Positions 10,691 to 22,792 of a stretch of 64,000 bases of DNA are shown here, piece after piece; within the stretch, counting starts at the first letter, position 1; every line of letters starts with the position of its first letter. Under the pieces are notes generated by a model. The model was not told where the DNA came from and did no database searches. It was given only the letters and a program-made list of their open reading frames with translations. Origin of the DNA: Dermanyssus gallinae (lineage: Eukaryota > Arthropoda > Arachnida > Mesostigmata > Dermanyssidae); assembly GCA_003439945.1 (NCBI GenBank), contig QVRM01000940.1:873501-937500 (forward strand). The letters run 5' to 3'. A program made the translations under genes and the position numbers.

Positions 10691-11115
10691 TGTAAGGCTG
10701 TAGATTGTTATTGTAAGCGGAGATGTAGGTAGGTGTAGAGTAACGTCGTTGTTATAAGTAGCTAGGCAGGTTGAGAGTTACTAGCAGCGGCACACTTAGC
10801 GGAGAAAGTGCTACGACAACAGCAGCGACGGCAGGTCGATGATCTGCCGACCTGTGACCTAAATTAAGTACCGGTAGAACTGACGACATTACAGTTAGTG
10901 AGAAGAGACGTTGTTTAGACGCGGTCGAGGAAGGATCGCAGTGATCAGAGAGACGTTGGTGAGACGCCGTCGAGGAAGGATCGTCGTGTGTGAGACAGGC
11001 CGGAGATTCGGCGCTGTACCGGCGCAGTAGAGTTGTCGGACGAGAATAAAGCCTACAGTCGTGGTGTTGGTCGATATTCGTGTTTTCCTCCTAGCAACCC
11101 AGTTAGGCCCTTACA
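10691..11115 (+). repeat. 3' long terminal repeat
   Basis: 425 bp, identical by eye to the 5' copy. Its AATAAA is at 11045-11050. It is followed by GAGG, the right target duplication. Confidence 0.93.
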
Positions 11116-11119
11116 GAGG

Positions 11120-11905
11120 CAACTTAAGTTCAAACTCGGAGACACCATAGCAAACACGACTGCCGAGATATATACTGCTTTTGGGCCTTCCGTTGTGACG
11201 ATCTAAATAATGAAATCTTAGATAGAAGATTTTAATCTCAACTTTTTGTTCAGCCCTCTGAAAGGCTGTCTACGTTGGGCAATGACCTGATGACAGCATT
11301 ATCATTTTTAAAAAAAACACTTAAAAACATACTTTTTTAGGAATATAATGTTTGCTAAAATGGAATGTATTCTTTGCTAGATGAATGAAAGAAATGCACG
11401 TCCTCCGAGGCTGTCTATCTTACTTAAAATTGTCAGAGTTCTAGTTGTTTAACTATGCACATCTAAATTGATCCAGCGGAATGCAGGTTTATTTTAAGAT
11501 GCATGATTAATTTATTAAGCAATATGGTCGCTGTTAGTGGTGATGGTGATAAGGGTCGTAATGCTGTCGCCCTGTCAGATTCTCCCGTTCTTGGGGCAAA
11601 ACGTTCCGTGCTATCGCACTTCTTCGGGATCTGCGATCGGGGCGGGGCGTATTTAGCATTATAAATCCGTTCCTTAGACATGACTTTCAACGCTTCTTTG
11701 ATTGTATTCGCATTATTCTTCGCGCTGTACTCACTAGTACACGTATATAGATACATACCTACGCACTATGGGTGTTATTTTGCGGTCATACCTTTTTTAG
11801 GCCTGCGTATAAGATCTTGCTGATGTGAATACCATGCGCAGCATAGAATAGTTATATGTGAAACAACATGTTCTGACATTTTTAGCTTATTGTCGATCCT
11901 CCTAC

Positions 11906-11937
<32 letters not shown>
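11120..11937. other. AT-rich spacer ending in (TA)n
   Basis: No gene seen. A pure (TA)n array occupies about 11910-11937 and abuts the MITE. Confidence 0.6.
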
Positions 11938-11940
<3 letters not shown>

Positions 11941-12326
11941 TGTTCCAAAAATCGTCCAAAAACTTTACAAAAATAATCTTTCAATGGAACAAGGGGGTAG
12001 CATTGTTTTCTAAACAAATTGTAATTGACCGTAAAAGCCAAAATATAAAAATTGCAAAGAGTTTTATTTCTTGAGAAAAATCTTCAATACAACATTTGTC
12101 TGCAATGCAAATAGTTGTGCAAATTTTCTACCATATACGCAGGTATGATTTGGTGGGACTCTCGTAATCGCAGATGTAGCGAGGATACGTCAGGATAAAA
12201 AGCTCAGTACTGCATTTTTTGGTATTCTTGCTCTCACTCTAAAAGAAGACATTCTCTCGTTTCATTAAAAAATATTTTTTCACCGTGTTTTACTAGACCT
12301 TGTTTTTGGGGCAAATTCTGGAACAC

Positions 12327-12328
<2 letters not shown>
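11938..12328. mobile_element. TA-flanked MITE of Tc1/mariner type
   Basis: 391 bp with imperfect inverted ends of about 26 bp. The left end reads TCGTGTTCCAAAAAT and continues to CCAAAAAC; the right end, reverse-complemented, reads TTGTGTTCCAGAATT and continues to CCAAAAAC. TA dinucleotides flank both ends inside (TA)n arrays, as expected for TA-targeting transposons. The interior is AT-rich with no intact coding frame, so it would be mobilised by a transposase from elsewhere. Confidence 0.65.
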
Positions 12329-12357
<29 letters not shown>

Positions 12358-12378
12358 GTATATATATATATATATATA
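12329..12378. repeat. (TA)n array right of the MITE
   Basis: Alternating TA interrupted once by TGTAGG. With the tract on the left it suggests one array split by the MITE. Confidence 0.9.
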
Positions 12379-12950
12379 CCATCACTACCTTTGCACGTAG
12401 TAGAACTGTTTTTTAATAGTCGAATATGTGAGTTATCGTTGACAAAGTAACATTCAGCGTTCAACGTGAAGAAATGGAGGGAACATTACTAACATCAAGA
12501 TATATATATTTATATATCATTTGTGCAAAATTAACTGCTGTGTAAAACTATTTGCTAATAAATAAATGTTTTATTTATATACGTATATATAGTTATCACT
12601 TCATCATTCGATCACTGTTAATAGCAAAAATCGCATGCCAACATGGTGTCACACGTTCCATTCAGACACAATACATAGTGGCAAGTGCCAAGGATTGAAT
12701 GGAACGATTTCGTTGGTAGTTATCTCGTTTGCATGGAAGAGTTTCGATCACGGATCCGGCAGTGAAGAAGTATTCACTCCTCGACGTGCCAGCACTCCGA
12801 CGTCTCGAAACGTGCAAACGTATCGGCTCCTACCGACTGACGCATGCCGAACGAAGGAGCGAAAGGTTAAACCTACAGCGGTGGCGGCTGCTTAGAGAGA
12901 TCTGGAAAACGTGTGCCGAATCCGCTAACGGTACAAGAGTGCTTCACTGT
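12379..12950. other. Spacer, composition rising toward a GC-rich island
   Basis: AT-rich until about 12640, then mixed. Two overlapping plus-strand frames of 86 codons (12635-12895 and 12729-12989) are open, but neither resembles a known protein. Confidence 0.35.
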
Positions 12951-14750
12951 GATTCAAAGTGCGAGAGAGAGAGAGAGATAGCGGATTGAGAAAGGAGAAA
13001 TACAAGAGCCCGAGAGCGAGAGAGAATACGAGGAAGGCTTGCATTCTGCCCAGCTCGTCCGGGGATTTCCGGGCATCGCCCCTGCCAGCACCACTGGCCC
13101 ATCCTGAGCCTGCTTCATGCTCCGATGCAGCAGTAGAGATTTCCTTAAAATGACAACGTACGGGCCTCGTGTGCCCTGTTTTGGACCCCGCAGCAGCAGC
13201 AGCAGCGGCAGTACCACTACCGCCGCCGCTGTCGCTGCCATCATCACCACAGCCGGGCTAAGGCTAGATGCCCAACTGAGGCCTGCTGGTAGGTCCCATT
13301 CTCTCTTACCGGTGCTCTGTTATATATACACCACCCTCCACGCACACGTCGACGCTAGGGGGAAAGGGGAGAGGGGGTGCGCAAACGTTGCGTCCGGAGG
13401 GGGAGCGAAAGAATCTAAATTATCAGGTGCCTTCTTTGCAAACAAGCCCATCGCAGGAGTTGCAGTCGCCGAGAGGGCCGTTAGGGGGGTCCGGCGAGGC
13501 GAGGGATTTTGAAAGCGGCGGCGACGACGACGACAACAACAACAACTATGCGTACGGGGCATAGGCTTGTGAGTTTGCGGGTAGCCCGCGATACCGGCGG
13601 ACATGCGGCAGGCATGCTAGCAGCTGTATGTATGCAAAGAGGCCTCAGACCCGGGGCCTGAGGGTGAGGGCAGTGGTTGTGGCGGTGGTGGCGGCGGCGG
13701 CAGCAGCAGTAGCCGGTGGTTCCAATTAGGAGAGGGAGCCATCGCGCTCATTGGTCGGCGTAGGGCCCCGCCGTCTCTGATTGGTTAATTACCGCGAGAA
13801 GGGGGCGCTCGCGTCGGTGATCCGCGCCCTGTTCCAACCCCCCCCCCCTCCCCCTGCCCCTCCCTCGCAACCCCCCGACACTTTTAGACCCCCCCCCCCG
13901 CATACAGCCTCCATCCACACTGCGATGGCTCTCCTCGTCGCACGGCCGTCCGCCTGCCCGATAGGCAAGTCTGCGTGGCTCGGAATACTAGTGCGGCGGC
14001 GGGCGAGTTTAAAATTTAAATTTGCTGTCAGGCGGCTCGTCTCATTCTGAAAACGCGCGCCCGCGCTGAAGTGAGAAGCAGGAAGAGAATGGAGGGAGAG
14101 AGAGATACATAGCGGGCGAGAGAGTGAGAGACAGAGAAAGAAGAAGAATGGATGGATGGTCCGTCAATAGAAATAACGACGAGACCGAGCAGCAAAACAA
14201 GGCAGACGGCAGAGCGGCTCAGAACTCGCTTAGAACGCCAGTACGGTGCCGGCAAAAGAGATATATCGAGCTTGATATCTCTCTCGAGAGAGAGGGAGAG
14301 AGCATACAGAGAGGGAGAAAGCATACAGCGAGAGAGAGAGCATACAGAGAATAAGAGAGATACCGAAACAGAAAGAGAAAAAGTCCGATACGACGACGCA
14401 AGATGATGGCGGTAACAGCAGGCCGGTTGCTGGGCGGGTGGCGGTACAGACGAAATTATGTCGACATCGTCGTCGGGGGCCCCGCTGAGGACGAGCGAAA
14501 GCCGGCGACCAGACCGACCGACCGGATGGAAAGGGTTGAAATTGGATCCGACGATTAAATGCTCGAAAAGGGAGGGACAGCCCCGGCGGCAGCAGCAGCA
14601 GCCGCAGCCGAGGCAGCAGCCGAGGCAGCAGCAGTGCGAGCCAATCGGACCCGAGAAATAATTAAGTGCGCTCAAACACGGGGGTATCTTCCTTCCACGA
14701 TGGTCACGCACAAGACCCGGTCGACACTATCAGCGGTACCGAACGGTTGC
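12951..14750. other. GC-rich island with triplet, homopolymer and (GA)n tracts
   Basis: (GA)n lies at 12962-12980, (CAG)n at about 13190-13205, (GAC)/(CAA)n at about 13519-13548, C-runs at about 13839-13850 and 13888-13898, and GA-rich sequence at about 14090-14390. The 227-codon minus-strand frame at 14028-14711 is low-complexity C/S/L and is the complement of GA and CAG repeats, so it is not called. No domain seen. Confidence 0.5.
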
Positions 14751-15810
14751 CAAACACTACACACAGCAAACACTACGATTTTCATAAATTGATAAGAAGA
14801 AGTGTTTCTTTAGAAACGCTTGACTCTGTATCGGCTACAACGCTACAAGAACTACAACAACACTCAAATATTCGCCGTATGTGCAGGTACTAACACTACC
14901 ACGCACGGGATAGAGGAACGAATACATAACGACGTAAATTACATTACGCAAACTCCTCTAATCATTTTCGGGTTCTATTAGACAACATTTACTGGAGGAT
15001 CGTTTGCCGAATCTTCTGTCTTATTGGGAGAAACTTGGCACTTATTAGCTAAGATGTCATCTGCTGCTTTAGACGTAACGAGAGTTTTCAGTGTATATAC
15101 TCGCAGTTATAGTAGGCACTTATTCAAACGATATACAAATGATATTCAAATATTTTAGCTATATTATCAGAATACTATAATTGAGTAATAACAATTGATG
15201 ACGCCTATCAATGTCATATTCTATGATGTGCCACGAGTGTGTTATACTGAATGGGGACCGTTATTACTCGTTAGTGTATAAAATGCATTGCCTTAAGTAC
15301 ACATATCGTAGAGCCCCATGTTAGAGTGTGCGGTATCAATGCAAATTACTAAATACTAAATCGTTAATTCTGTTCCAAAGTATCTGTATGTGCTAGTACT
15401 AACAATACTACAACATGGCAAAACGAATACATAGAGGCGTAAGTTAAATAAACTTTTCTAAACAAATACGACTTAAGTTAAATACATACTTCTAAATAAA
15501 CAAAAACATTTGAGTGGGTAAGTTTTAATACGGCAAAAACGCTAACCGGCGTATACTACGTTGCGAATCTTTTCTAGCTTCCATAAGATGTAAATGCAAC
15601 GTTTTAACGTTTCCTGTGCAATTGTGGCTACTGTGGCATCGCCTTTTTTAATTCAGGCTAAACACGAGGGGTTTTATTTTAAGTTTTGATGCTTAATCGA
15701 TAATTATGTTTCAGACTTTGCTTCCGCTGCCGAGAAAGCTTGAAACGCAATACTCTTTGTAAGTTATAAATCTCATTAGCCTGCATTTTTTTAGAAACTA
15801 TATTGAGATG

Positions 15811-15813
<3 letters not shown>
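14751..15813. other. AT-rich region, no feature
   Basis: No gene or RNA is seen. A short imperfect direct repeat (AAGTTAAATA..ACTTCTAAA) occurs twice at about 15439-15500. Confidence 0.5.

Positions 15814-15868
<55 letters not shown>
15814..15868. repeat. (TA)n array
   Basis: About 23 TA units with a short TTTATATA tail. Confidence 0.95.
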
Positions 15869-16123
15869 GAGCGTTTGCGTGAAGCCAAATTGTTAATCCG
15901 GATGAAATTTTTCGATGAAATAAGCATTTTCTTTTGTGATGAGTGCGCCGCGTCAACAGCCAGTTACGACAAAAGCACGCTGAGAAGAGGAAAACGGAGC
16001 CGTGGCCCAATAGCGCTATGTTATGACAGGGCAACCGGGTGAGGCCGCAAAGAGCTTCTCCATCCGTCTTCGTCACCTCGCGGCGCTCCGACCAAAACGG
16101 GTGGTCATTCTTGTCTTTCCCAG

Positions 16124-16275
16124 TTTATCGGCTCCGCTGCGCTCTCAAACAGAGTGGCTGACGCTCCGCCGTAGCCTGGTGCACAGACTTATGGACGACT
16201 GCGTTTTGTCAGCACTTGGAGTTATCGGCACTGTTGCTAATACAGTGGACAGAGCAGCCGCTGGACGTCTAGAAG
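16124..16275 (+). CDS. Candidate internal host exon, 152 bp, product unknown
   Basis: A strong acceptor (TTCTTGTCTTTCCCAG) ends at 16123 and a good donor (AAG|GTAAAG) follows 16275. Between them one frame is open and gives a peptide of normal complexity including WLTLRRSLVHRLMDDCVL and VIGTVANTVDRAAAGRLEG. The segment is richer in GC than the AT-rich flanks, as coding exons often are. The implied phases are 2 at the 5' side and 1 at the 3' side. I do not recognise the protein. A chance arrangement remains possible. Confidence 0.3.
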
Positions 16276-16852
16276 GTAAAGCCTCCCTGGCTAGCATATA
16301 TATATATTACAATTTTGTCTAAGTATATATATCATACAAAACAAATGCGAGGTGTGAAATTAATATCATTACTATGTTTTCTTGATGTTTTGAATATAGG
16401 GCCTATCGTATCAGTAAGATTGCCATCTTACCTATTACAATACCAATAGGCTTTAACTAGCAGTTGCCGGGATAAACAAATTCATCTTTGGTAGTAACAG
16501 CGGTACTGTTTAATCTAGCAGGCATTGTTCTCTCTATGCCGGGCGCCCTTGGCTACTCATGCTGAACTCAATTCATGCTGAACCACAGCTTACTAGTTCG
16601 TTCAGTTTATACGGAACTGAACTCTACAATAGTTTCTTAAATATTATTCGATACTATGACGAAGTAACACTAAACTACTGCTTCTATATTACACGCCACT
16701 AATAATAGAAGACCGTGCAGGAATGAACAGAGAATGAAAAGACACATGCAAGTAACGTAAACTCCAGCATATACATCTAGTTGATGAATGCCATCTAAAA
16801 ATATATAATATATTTATAAATATGCACATCTATGCATATAGACTTATCTCCT

Positions 16853-16947
<95 letters not shown>

Positions 16948-17749
16948 CGAGAGAGAAAGCAAGACAGAAATAAATAAGCGCATATTCATTTAAAATGTAT
17001 TTACTATAAACTTGGTAGTTAATATCTTAGCACAATAGTGTGGTCTGACATTACATAAACAGCTCTGGTTATTACGGAGGCTCCAACTGTTCCCGCACAG
17101 ATACAAATAGTTGATAGCGCCCAATATCGCACTTTCTATAGAAGCTACATACGGGTGAGTATATTATTTGCTCAATTGTTGTCATGATAGGATTTTCTAG
17201 TGCAGGAGCGAGCATTGATCTACGAACGGGATCCCTTTGTAAGGAAGGGGCCTTATTGCAGTCAATAAAGGAGAAGAGTCACTTAAGGGTTTAAGGGGAC
17301 ATTTCGACATAGTTGAGGCAAACATGTTATTTTGTGTTGTGTTTATGATTTATGATACTCATGATTGACTTATTTTGTGGCTGTTTATGACTGAGAGAGA
17401 TATTTTTTAATTATTACCTATATATTTATTAATGAGAACTAAAGCATTGTATTATGCAGTTCCTATAATAAACCACGTTTTGAATCTTGACTCTTGGATA
17501 AAATATATTAGGTACGGTGAAAACTTGATTTTACTAGAAAGTACCTTGCATACCAATATGTCTGAAAGATGATGCCAGGAAGATGGCCACCCCGGGACTT
17601 TGCGGCTTGTCTGTAGGAAATCTCTTGTCAACTATTTTCTATTAGGTCGTCGATAGTAGCGGTTTACTGGCGAGCGACTTGTTCTTTCCCACAAAAAAAC
17701 CCCACAGGAAAGGTTCAGGGCCAAGTCGCATGAACGCGGTTGCAACGAA

Positions 17750-17752
<3 letters not shown>
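16276..17752. other. AT-rich region with a compound (TA)n-(GA)n array
   Basis: No gene seen. The array at 16852-16944 goes from TA to GA. A small hairpin (GTTCAGTT-TATACGG-AACTGAAC) lies near 16602-16624. Confidence 0.6.

Positions 17753-17792
<40 letters not shown>
17753..17792. repeat. (TA)n array
   Basis: Pure alternating TA, about 20 units. Confidence 0.95.
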
Positions 17793-17793
<1 letters not shown>

Positions 17794-17978
17794 CAGATGT
17801 AAGCACTTTTATACTAGCTACATAACATTTACTCCTTGGACGAATCTAGTTGTCTCTAATCTTTAGCTGTCTTATACACTGAGGGTGTTGCGACGATGTA
17901 AGAATGTATTTAAGACTGGTTTTCCTATTGTCACTGTACAGTTTCTATTTAAAAAGTGCCTAGAATAATATATTTTAA

Positions 17979-18463
<485 letters not shown>

Positions 18464-18615
18464 ATTATATATAATAAACATCATTACCATTACTATTTAT
18501 TATTATTATTTAGTTAATACAATTGTGAAGTATGAACGTTTAAATCATGTTTCTCCTGCTCTGTTCGCTTTATGTCAGTTCATGGCGCCTATAATGGAAG
18601 CAACGTTCCCTCTAC

Positions 18616-19163
18616 ATTATTATTATTATTATTATTATTATTACGTACAGGTATCACAATTACTAATATATTCATTATATACGATTTGCAACGTTGTTTG
18701 TATAGACTTTAGATTTATTTGTATTGATCTAGTTATATAACTTTTTTATGCACTTGGAGTGAGCAATTGTCTCCACGTGAACGTGTAGTCACAGGTTTTC
18801 TAACCCAGGATTAGCCCAGTTCGGCAATGTGCCCCGAACAGATGCTGCGTTTTCTCGTTGAATGTCGAGAGACAGTCTCGCACGCAAAAACTCCGATGCT
18901 CTCGAGTCTCCCGTGGAAAGTTTAAAGCTTCTGCGAACGCGCTATATCAACTTCAGTATAAGCGGTCCTGGGCCTCCCATTGTCTCAAAGGTCAACGGGC
19001 AAAATTGGTGCGGATAACCAACGCCAGAGTATTTTCTCCATTTGTTAGCCTCTGCTAACCTGGACGCATGACCTGCCGGGTCCGCCCCCGCACCGACTAT
19101 CGAAGGGGCTAATGAGCCGGTTACAGTTGCGTCCCAAACAAGCATGCGGCCACGTTGTTTGTA
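18616..19163 (-). mobile_element. 5'-truncated LINE copy B with (TAA)n tail
   Basis: On the minus strand the coding remnant runs from 19163 to a TGA at 18789-18791: RGRMLVWDATVTGSLAPS, KWRKYSGV, FCPLTFETMG, then FLRARLSLDIQRENAASV and RGTLP. The last part matches the usual end of this module (RISLAIQRGNAAS...GTLP). One in-frame stop (18942-18944) breaks it. The 3' untranslated part ends in (TAA)n, seen as (ATT)n at 18616-18643, the tail type of several LINE clades. It is thus a dead insertion retaining its 3' end, with its 5' part lost. Confidence 0.65.
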
Positions 19164-19658
19164 TTGTTACTATAATAATATTTTATTCTCACAAAAATAA
19201 AGTAAGCCAAAGAAAAACAGATAGTCATGATTCTTAATACTATCTCTATCGATCAGGGTCTACTATTACGACATGTAGCGGGTACACGTTTAGGCGATTA
19301 CAAAAAGGCACTTAAGTCGCACGTTTGCTCGGACAGCGATCACCAAGTTATCGACTGGTAGGCAAATGGGATCGTAGCGGATAGCGATATTAGCGACTAG
19401 ACGGACAAATAATGGTAGGATATTGGCACGAGGCAAGACGAGGCGAATAAGCATGTTCGAAGCGCGCGTACGCTTAGCGTCGGACGTCGCTGTATCTACC
19501 TCTGACGGTGCGTACTTACGCCCTACGACGGGAAGTCGCTATATCACTAGCCGTGTGGGCCGAACTACAGCAACAACTGCCCGCTGTTTCTCTAGCTATT
19601 CCGCCATTATACGCCGAAGAGGTCTCGCAAAGCGGCCGTGCGTCTGTGGGTGAAAACG
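19164..19658. other. Unassigned sequence left of an LTR-like segment
   Basis: AT-rich to about 19300, then balanced composition. A 76-codon plus-strand frame (19423-19653) is not recognised. It could belong to an old LTR element. Confidence 0.35.
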
Positions 19659-19982
19659 TGTTACAGTCAAGATGAATTTATTGCGGGAAGCTGTCGGTAG
19701 GACAGTAGTGTAACGGTAAAAGTTGTAGTAGTAGTAGTAATAGAAGTAGAAATAGTAATAGGCGCGTCGAACGCTATTGTGGCGGCACTCAATAATGAGG
19801 AAGGGCCAGGAGGATGCAGGCTGTGTTGTCTACGCTCCCGTCAAGTCTCGATGAGCTCGTCCTTCACTGCGGCTATGGCCAAGCATCGGTGGACGGGTTC
19901 TTTGTAGCTATCTTCCAAGCATCGGTAGACGAATTCTTCTAGTACGACTAGCGTCCGTCCGCCGTATCCCGTTGTCAGGACA
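19659..19982 (-). repeat. Probable LTR (solo or remnant), minus orientation
   Basis: On the minus strand the segment starts TGTCCTGACAACGGGATACG and ends GACTGTAACA, with AATAAA shortly before the end (at about 19675-19680). TGT...ACA ends plus a terminal polyadenylation signal are typical of Gypsy LTRs. No target duplication is evident (AACG on one side, GCAA on the other) and no second copy lies in the window, so it may be one LTR of a decayed element. Confidence 0.35.
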
Positions 19983-20237
19983 GCAATGCTGTGTTCCCAC
20001 TCTGCCGCGGCCGCCGCCCGCCGCCCCCGTTGCTGCCCACGGCTGTCATGTCAGCTATGGATGTGTCTATTATATCACTTCCTGCCGGATAACGAGATAT
20101 TAACCGACAGGGGACTGACTGTCTGTCTATTTGTCCGTCCGTCGGTGCGTTTGCCGGTTCGTCGCTTGGGTTTGTCATGCTATGGGATGCACGGTATGGA
20201 TATGCGCCTGCATAGGTATGGATGTGTGCGTATACAT

Positions 20238-20284
<47 letters not shown>

Positions 20285-22760
20285 GCTTGGCCGCCAGTGA
20301 GTGAAGCGACTGCACACTGACGACAACGACGACGGTCGGAAGCGCGACAACTGCCATGCCGGCATCGCTACTGAACACATATTCAATATAAAGCCTCTTC
20401 CCAACCTTCCCGGTCGCCGGTGCCGCGTACCTACCCCAATCTCTGCGCCCCCGATCGACCATCCACCAAGCCAGGCTCTATCACAAATCAGGCCGCCAAA
20501 ACCACCAATGGCTGGGGCTCTCCCTCACCCCCTTAGGGCTCTTCACTAACTCCTCTCCCCGGGTTAGCCTGCGGCCGGCCCGACGACCGACCGACCGACC
20601 GACCAACGACATAGTCATGCTATGCCAGCAGGCGTCGACGTTCGGGCCCTGGCGCTGCTGCACCCCCCACCAGGGGCAACCACCTCAACTATGAACGCCA
20701 CCACCACCACGGCCCTATTACACACAAGCAGGCGCAGCAGATGCTTGTGTGTAAGGCTACAGAAAAATGCAGATGAGATGTCTGTACTGACGACTGCGCT
20801 TGCACCGTAATACTACTACTCCTACTACTGCTCGTGCGACAACAACAACAACGGCTACTACTGTTATTACTTGTACTACCACCATTGCATGAGCACAACG
20901 AAGGGTATAGACGAATAGTCGTGGTCCAGCTAGATGCCCCGCATCCTGGGGCTATATTCTGCGGAGAGCAAACTAGGAACAAGGACGCTGCGGCGTAGAC
21001 AGACTCTGCTGGATAACGCGAACACGCTACTGCGGTCCTGGTGGGGGGGGGGGGAGGAGAAGGCAAGCGGACTGGGGCGGGTCAGGGGTGGAGAACGCAA
21101 CGAACGACAAGAGGAAGCGTGCCCTCCTTTCGTGGCAGAATAAAGAAAAAGGGAAGGCCTGCAGAACAGATATTATTGCTCTTGCGGACAAACGAAAGAA
21201 GGACGACTACCGCCAGGCAGCTAGCGGGACAGCCGACCTCTACACTGCCCGCTGTAGCCGGCCAAATGGTTTGCATTCTTTAAGCCTAAACTCCTTTCTA
21301 GCCAGGCTGCTTGATCACTTTGGTAGCGTTATACTAGCCGAAAAGGCACCGGCGCTACGGTGGTACGCAGCGTACCGCTGTGACGACGTCGTCGTCGTCG
21401 TTGATCAGTCTAGTTTCATAAGTTTGTGTGCACTTTCGTTAAAACAAGTGGTCTTAAATCCAAACCAATTAGCTTCAAATCAAAAACTAACCTGATAAAG
21501 ATACTGAATGGCTCAACATGTTACAACTACTTGGCTCTCTCTACAAGAGTTTGTCAGCTCTTTGATGGTAACTGTCAGAGTCACTCAGATATAATATACC
21601 TTAGGCCTAACTAGAGACTTTCACTATTATTGCTAGTTACTCCTATTAAAAAAAAACTCTTCTACGCTGCGCATTGAAGCAAATATGGCTTATAAATAAA
21701 GAAGTAAATTAAATTTACTTTATAAGCATCTGCATTCTATAAGTAGTGAACATAACTGATGAGAACATGATTTTGAATACAATATTATCGTATTTTACGT
21801 TATATATTTCTATTCAACGCCTAAACGCTAGTCTATGCCTCTGGGATATGTTCAAAAAGCATCAGGACGTCAACTTGCTAGACCTAGTTGGCTAGGTGGA
21901 GGGTGGATAGTTTTTCTGCTATGTTTTACTTTGCGCTTGAGATCTAGAGGAACGCTTGGGTCGGCATCTTCCCCACCCACTTTTGGGACAAGTCGCGTTC
22001 GTGGCACCGCTTCTCCCCTTGTGACCATTAGAGCAGGAAATGCCCATCGGTGCATACTACTGACTCGAAAAGACAGGACTCGTCGCTATTGCCAGGCCGG
22101 ACAGGGCAGGGCAGGATAGGCCTCGTGCTGCAGCCAGCCCCTGACCCCCAATGCAGGCAGACGGATGCTGGCGTTGTCGACCGCTCGAAGCTTGCACCCA
22201 GCTTCTGAATTCAGTCGAACGCAAAGCCAGATATTGGGCCGTGGGGTTTTCGGGCAGGCGGACGGGGGGAGTTGAGTTCGGTTGGCTGCAATTCGCCGAT
22301 GACCCGACGGCGTCGTTCGCCTCCAATAGGGACAAAAATCTCATTTCGGACTTTAAAATTCACCCACCCCTGTAGCCATGGCCGTACACGACCAGTGTCC
22401 GTCCGGTCGAACAAGGCGACATCAGCATCAGCAACGGCAGCGGCATTCAGCCCATTTTGCATCGGGAGCAGCTGGAGGGGGCGGCTAGTGAGGAGGGCAT
22501 AGCGATTCCAGCAGGAGCTCGACAGGGCTTCTTCCTCTCGTGCCGTCAGTGGCAAGCCGGCCCGGAACTGATCTCGTTGAATTAGACGAGGACGACGGAC
22601 GAGGCGGCGGTAGCAGCAGCAGAAGCAGCAACCGCTGCCGGGTCTTGCAACTCATTGCATTGCTTGCCTTCGCTCGTTGCCGGTCGACCCACCATTGTAC
22701 AGCATAGGCCACGTCTTATTCCTCTCGCTTACCCTATCTCTTCCTCTCTCTATTTCTCTC

Positions 22761-22792
<32 letters not shown>

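Larger units (their letters stand above)
8228..11115 (+). mobile_element. Complete non-autonomous LTR retrotransposon with gag only (TR-GAG type)
   Basis: The 2,888-bp element is bounded by two direct LTRs of 425 bp (8228-8652 and 10691-11115). I read them as identical base for base. Each LTR begins TGTAAGG and ends CCTTACA, a 7-bp terminal inversion with the usual TG..CA ends. A 4-bp target duplication, GAGG, flanks the whole element (8224-8227 and 11116-11119). The 2,038-bp interior holds one long ORF, a retroviral-type gag. No aspartic protease, reverse transcriptase, RNase H or integrase sequence is present, and there is no room for them. The 4-bp duplication and the gag architecture suggest Ty3/Gypsy affinity. 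That is an inference, because the usual classifier, reverse transcriptase, is missing. Mobility must depend on proteins supplied in trans. Confidence 0.92.

Noticed and set aside
14028..14711. 227-codon minus-strand open frame
   Set aside because: It is the complement of GA-rich and CAG-rich repeats; Cys, Ser and Leu runs only, with no motif.
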